Shown here in pieces: positions 60,808 through 64,000 of a stretch of 64,000 bases of DNA. Source of the DNA: Sequoia sempervirens (taxonomy: Eukaryota > Streptophyta > Pinopsida > Cupressales > Cupressaceae). The stretch's first letter is position 1. Every line of letters starts with the position of its first letter. Location: NCBI GenBank assembly GCA_007258455.2, contig VDFB02252616.1, positions 117,878,128 to 117,942,127 on the forward strand, in the 5' to 3' direction. The notes under the pieces were generated by a model. It did no database searches and was not told where the DNA came from. It saw only the letters and a list, made by a program, of their open reading frames with translations. The position numbers and the translations under genes are program-made.

Positions 60808-63095
60808 TGTTACCTATTTTTCACTATGAGCTCAAACAAGTGGAGCTGAATCGAATTCATCATTGATAGGTACAAAAAAATTCAAGTTTTGATGTTAAAG
60901 CATTCATGGTTCATCATAAAGATCAAATTACATCTGAATTACATTTTTATTGTGCAAGTATTTAAAACAGAAAATTGAAAATTTGCATAATAATGCCTTT
61001 TATTCATTTTTGTAAAAACACTGAAATCTCGCACAAGCCACGAGAGTAACTGAATTTGATTATATTAATCAAATAATGAATAAAAAATTCAATGATAAGC
61101 TACACTACTGAAGATAACGTAAACACAAAGAAGAGAAGCAATTCATCATTGCCTGTGATGATGAATCACTTTTGCTTGATGTCTTCAGTCATCACGTCTC
61201 CAAGTTGTTGCTGACTCATTTCCACACTCCATGAACCTACAAGTTTGTAAAAGAATGGCGTTAGATATTTACTCTAAGAAATAATGAATTACATTCTACT
61301 TCATGTCTACACTACCAACAGGAATGTAATTTACATTCAATTAGGCATTCACCAAATGATTGAGTTACAAAGGCTGATAATCAAGGAACATGAAACTCAA
61401 TGGAAGCTTTCAACTTCGATTATTTTTACTAACTTGTTTGTTTCAATGTGCAGGAATAGGTTCATCATGTTCGAGATTATTTTCATCAAATATGTAGGGA
61501 AAAATGGGCTCCCACAAGGGTCGAGCCTGGCATATCAAGAAGGTATGAAGGTATTCTCTCATTCAACATTCATATATGACAGTTATTAAAGCAACAAAGA
61601 AACAGTCATCATCTAGGACTGTCATCAAGCAGTATAATAGCATGGTAACAATAGAGTTGAGAAATTATCTTTTTGCTCATAATTCAAAAGAACAATCAAA
61701 GAAATATATTAAGAAGTAGTTGATTGCATTTATCATCTCTTGTTTCAGCTCTGCCTTTCATTCATATTTACATTTTAATGAGGCATTGAGCCCCTTATGC
61801 TGAAGGGAGAACAAGACAATAAGCAATTAAGTTGTTTCTTTCTATTTCAAAGCACATACATAGTCCATCCAGAGATTCAAGAGAATAGTTAACATGATAA
61901 CATAACAGCATTATTGCATCTTAAGATCAAGAGACATAACAGAGAATTTGTAACAACATCATTATGCAGAACAAGTCCACATCTATTCTTATTTTAAAAG
62001 GAGTTAACAAGGTCATAGAGGCATGACTTGAAGTTTAAAAATATATGCTACAGGACTGTCATGTTGATAGTAGCAATACATGGCACAATCAATCAAGGAA
62101 GGGACAGTCTTATAAATGATTACCATGGAGGTTGTTCTTCTTTGAGGAATGTGGGATTAATGTTAATGTTGCTACTTCCTTTAAAAAAATTGAATACACA
62201 ATGCATACACTTGATAATTACTACAGCCTTGCATATACTTGAAGTTTTTATGGATTGTAGTAATCATTCAACAATTTCATTCATAAATTAGGAAGGCTTT
62301 GATAATACTGTTGTCATGATGAAGCTTGAAGTCTATCATTTCAATGAAGGTATTTGGGAGAGACTGCAAAAAATACAACTACATGAAGACAAAATCTTTA
62401 TTTTGAAAAGTACAGATTTGTAACAATACAGTCATGGAGAATGAGTAGCAACTATCATAAAATGAACAGCACAATCAATAGAGGAGGAGGCAGTTTTAGG
62501 GAAAGAATGCATATGAGCACTGGCATAGCTTACACTCCCAGAGTAATCAATATGTAATAGTCTCAGAGCACAACAAGAGTAAACCTTTCTTGAGTTCCAA
62601 TACAGTAACAGTGTTGTGTGAAGTTCCATTCACAACACATTGCTATACATTAAAGGATACTCAAAAGATGTCACAAGACATAAATGCAATCATTTCTAGA
62701 GACTGTCCTAGATGATATGTGAAGAAGTAGTGATCTAAAAGAGACAAGATACAAAAGCTTTCATCTTCTTCCAAGAGTCATACATTGAAGCACAGTAACA
62801 AGTGAAGGTATAGTTTAGAGCAAAGTTTTAGAATAGAGTATGCTTATATGTTTAATGCAGTCCAACGAAATAAACAACCATACAAAGACAGAACTCTGTA
62901 ATTTCAATCATGGGCAGTGACCTCATAAGTGCAGTCCACTGGAGGGACAGTCAGTATGCAATACAGTCCTATGATAGCCATGAATAATGCGAGCCTGTAG
63001 ACAATGCAAAGTATGACAATATCCATAACCTTTAATGCATCATACCTATATCTGGTATTCTCAACATAAGGTAAATAATAGATAGGGCATGAATT
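60808..63095 (+). mobile_element. 3' LTR of the non-autonomous element, truncated by a nested insertion
   Basis: It is homologous to 53,776-56,079 in the same orientation, beginning TGTTACCTATTTTTCAC. Homology stops at GGGCATGAATT (63,095). In the 5' LTR the sequence continues ACAAAACC, while here TGTTGTACCCC begins. The remaining 2.2 kb of this LTR should lie beyond the window, on the far side of the inserted element. Confidence 0.9.
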
Positions 63096-63096
63096 G

Positions 63097-64000
63097 TGTT
63101 GTACCCCAAAATTAAAATTTTTGTTACACTTAGACATTTTGAAGAAATGAGTAAAAGTCTTGTCAAATCAATGAAAAAGGTCAAAATTTGGGTGTGCATG
63201 TCATTTATGGAGGGTCAAAACACAAAATTTTCAATTTCTGACGATCTGGGTCTGCTAAGAGCAGCTTAACCTACAAAACCCAGATCTCAGTTTTTCATCC
63301 CTAAATTTTAGGAAAACTGCTATTTTTAGAAATTTTCTCGAAATAGTAAAGTTCACGGAGTTTCTGGTTTCTTTCAAAATGGATCTTGGCAAAATTTTCT
63401 AAAATGAAAGTTGAACAAGCGAGTCGATGATTACTGATTGGCTCAAAATGTGTCCGTATCAGGCTGGTGCAGTCGGAATCTTAAAATAATTAGTTTTGCC
63501 CTACTGGGTCTATTCAGCTTTTTCAGAAGCATATCTGGAGTTCCGAGGTCATCAATGGAGGTCATCCGACTGCCAGGCGTTAATTTTAGCATTCAAAACT
63601 TCCAGCAGAAAGTGAAATGATGAACATGCACGAGGATCGAGGAAGAAAATTGAAAAGTCATGAAAATTTTTCTAAGTCTGCTAAGTTTGGGCGCCCCAGT
63701 TGAAGAAAGGCGCCCACCTTTTCAGGGTGCCAAATGAAGGAATTAGGGTTACGGTCTCCAATGGAAGTTGCTCAGTTTTCAGTCAGCTTCGCGATGGATA
63801 TCCTCGTCAGAGCATCCGATGATCCAGTCTCCGGCAAATTCAAGTTGAAGTGAAGGTATAAGGTGAAAATCTGAAACTTGAAGTTGAATAAATTATGAAT
63901 TTTTCTAAGTCTGGAGAAACTGGGCGCCCTAAGAAGAGAAAGGCGCCCAAATTTTCAAGGATGCAGACAGAGGAATTTGCAGTCGAAGTTACAACGAGAT
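63097..64000 (+). mobile_element. Start of a nested LTR element (runs off the window)
   Basis: TGTTGTACCCCAAAATT begins exactly where the older 3' LTR is interrupted, as expected for an LTR 5' end. The visible 900 bp contain two copies of a hairpin-bearing block: AATTTTTCTAAGTCTG, then GGGCGCC, a short purine-rich linker, GGCGCCC (near 63,689 and 63,924, about 235 bp apart). No coding sequence is seen. Orientation is assumed from the TG start and is not independently proven. Confidence 0.65.

Overview
The window looks like plant nuclear DNA that is made almost entirely of repeats. The evidence is degenerate TTTAGGG-type plant telomere arrays, plant-type Copia, Ty3/Gypsy (chromodomain), L1-type LINE and hAT relics, a tRNA-derived SINE, a 5S-rRNA-derived repeat and very long LTRs (3.5-4.5 kb). 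The low gene density, old nested elements and large interstitial telomere-like blocks suit a large-genome plant, perhaps a gymnosperm. That last step is inference; the species cannot be read from the sequence. No intact host gene was found.

Layout. 0-3 kb: pyrimidine-rich decayed sequence and a Copia-type LTR end with primer-binding site. 2.9-5.1 kb: two TA/TATG microsatellites enclosing a 1.3 kb GC-rich island that resembles organellar (probably mitochondrial) DNA. 5.1-11.5 kb: two copies of a compound repeat about 3.3 kb apart, each with a degenerate TTTAGGG/TATAGGG/TTGAGGG array, a CT-rich block, an AATATA block and a GGATATCC motif. Between them lie three 5S-rRNA-like repeats, two of them forming a large inverted repeat. 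11.5-13 kb: an unrecognised decayed coding region with an A-rich tail, then AT-rich DNA.

13.3-25.7 kb: an LTR-like repeat carrying a recurring hairpin (GGACTCATTCGCC type), then a multi-exon, unrecognised, broken gene. The exons of this gene are separated by a 5'-truncated minus-strand chromovirus. 26-28.2 kb: minus-strand hAT (DUF659) transposase relic. 29.8-38.3 kb: minus-strand L1-type LINE (DUF4283/zinc-knuckle ORF1, endonuclease, reverse transcriptase, RNase H), split by a 3,514-bp solo LTR with a perfect CATCT target-site duplication. 42.35-42.54 kb: SINE with an 18-bp perfect target-site duplication. 43.25-44.78 kb: a second copy of the hairpin-bearing LTR-like repeat, in reverse orientation.

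44.8-52.8 kb: a Copia element with both LTRs and a decayed pol. Its 3' part holds about 2.9 kb of foreign DNA with a GC-rich array built on GTCTCGCCGA. 53.8-63.1 kb: a non-autonomous LTR element with LTRs of about 4.5 kb. Its only gene is one long acidic, coiled-coil-rich frame of about 660 codons with no domain I recognise. That frame is broken only by five TAG codons and an 11-bp duplication. Its 3' LTR is cut by another LTR element that starts at 63,097 and leaves the window.

The most promising undescribed items are the 53.8-63.1 kb non-autonomous element and its orphan ORF, the GTCTCGCCGA array, the hairpin-bearing LTR family, and the interrupted multi-exon gene at 15.2-24.8 kb.
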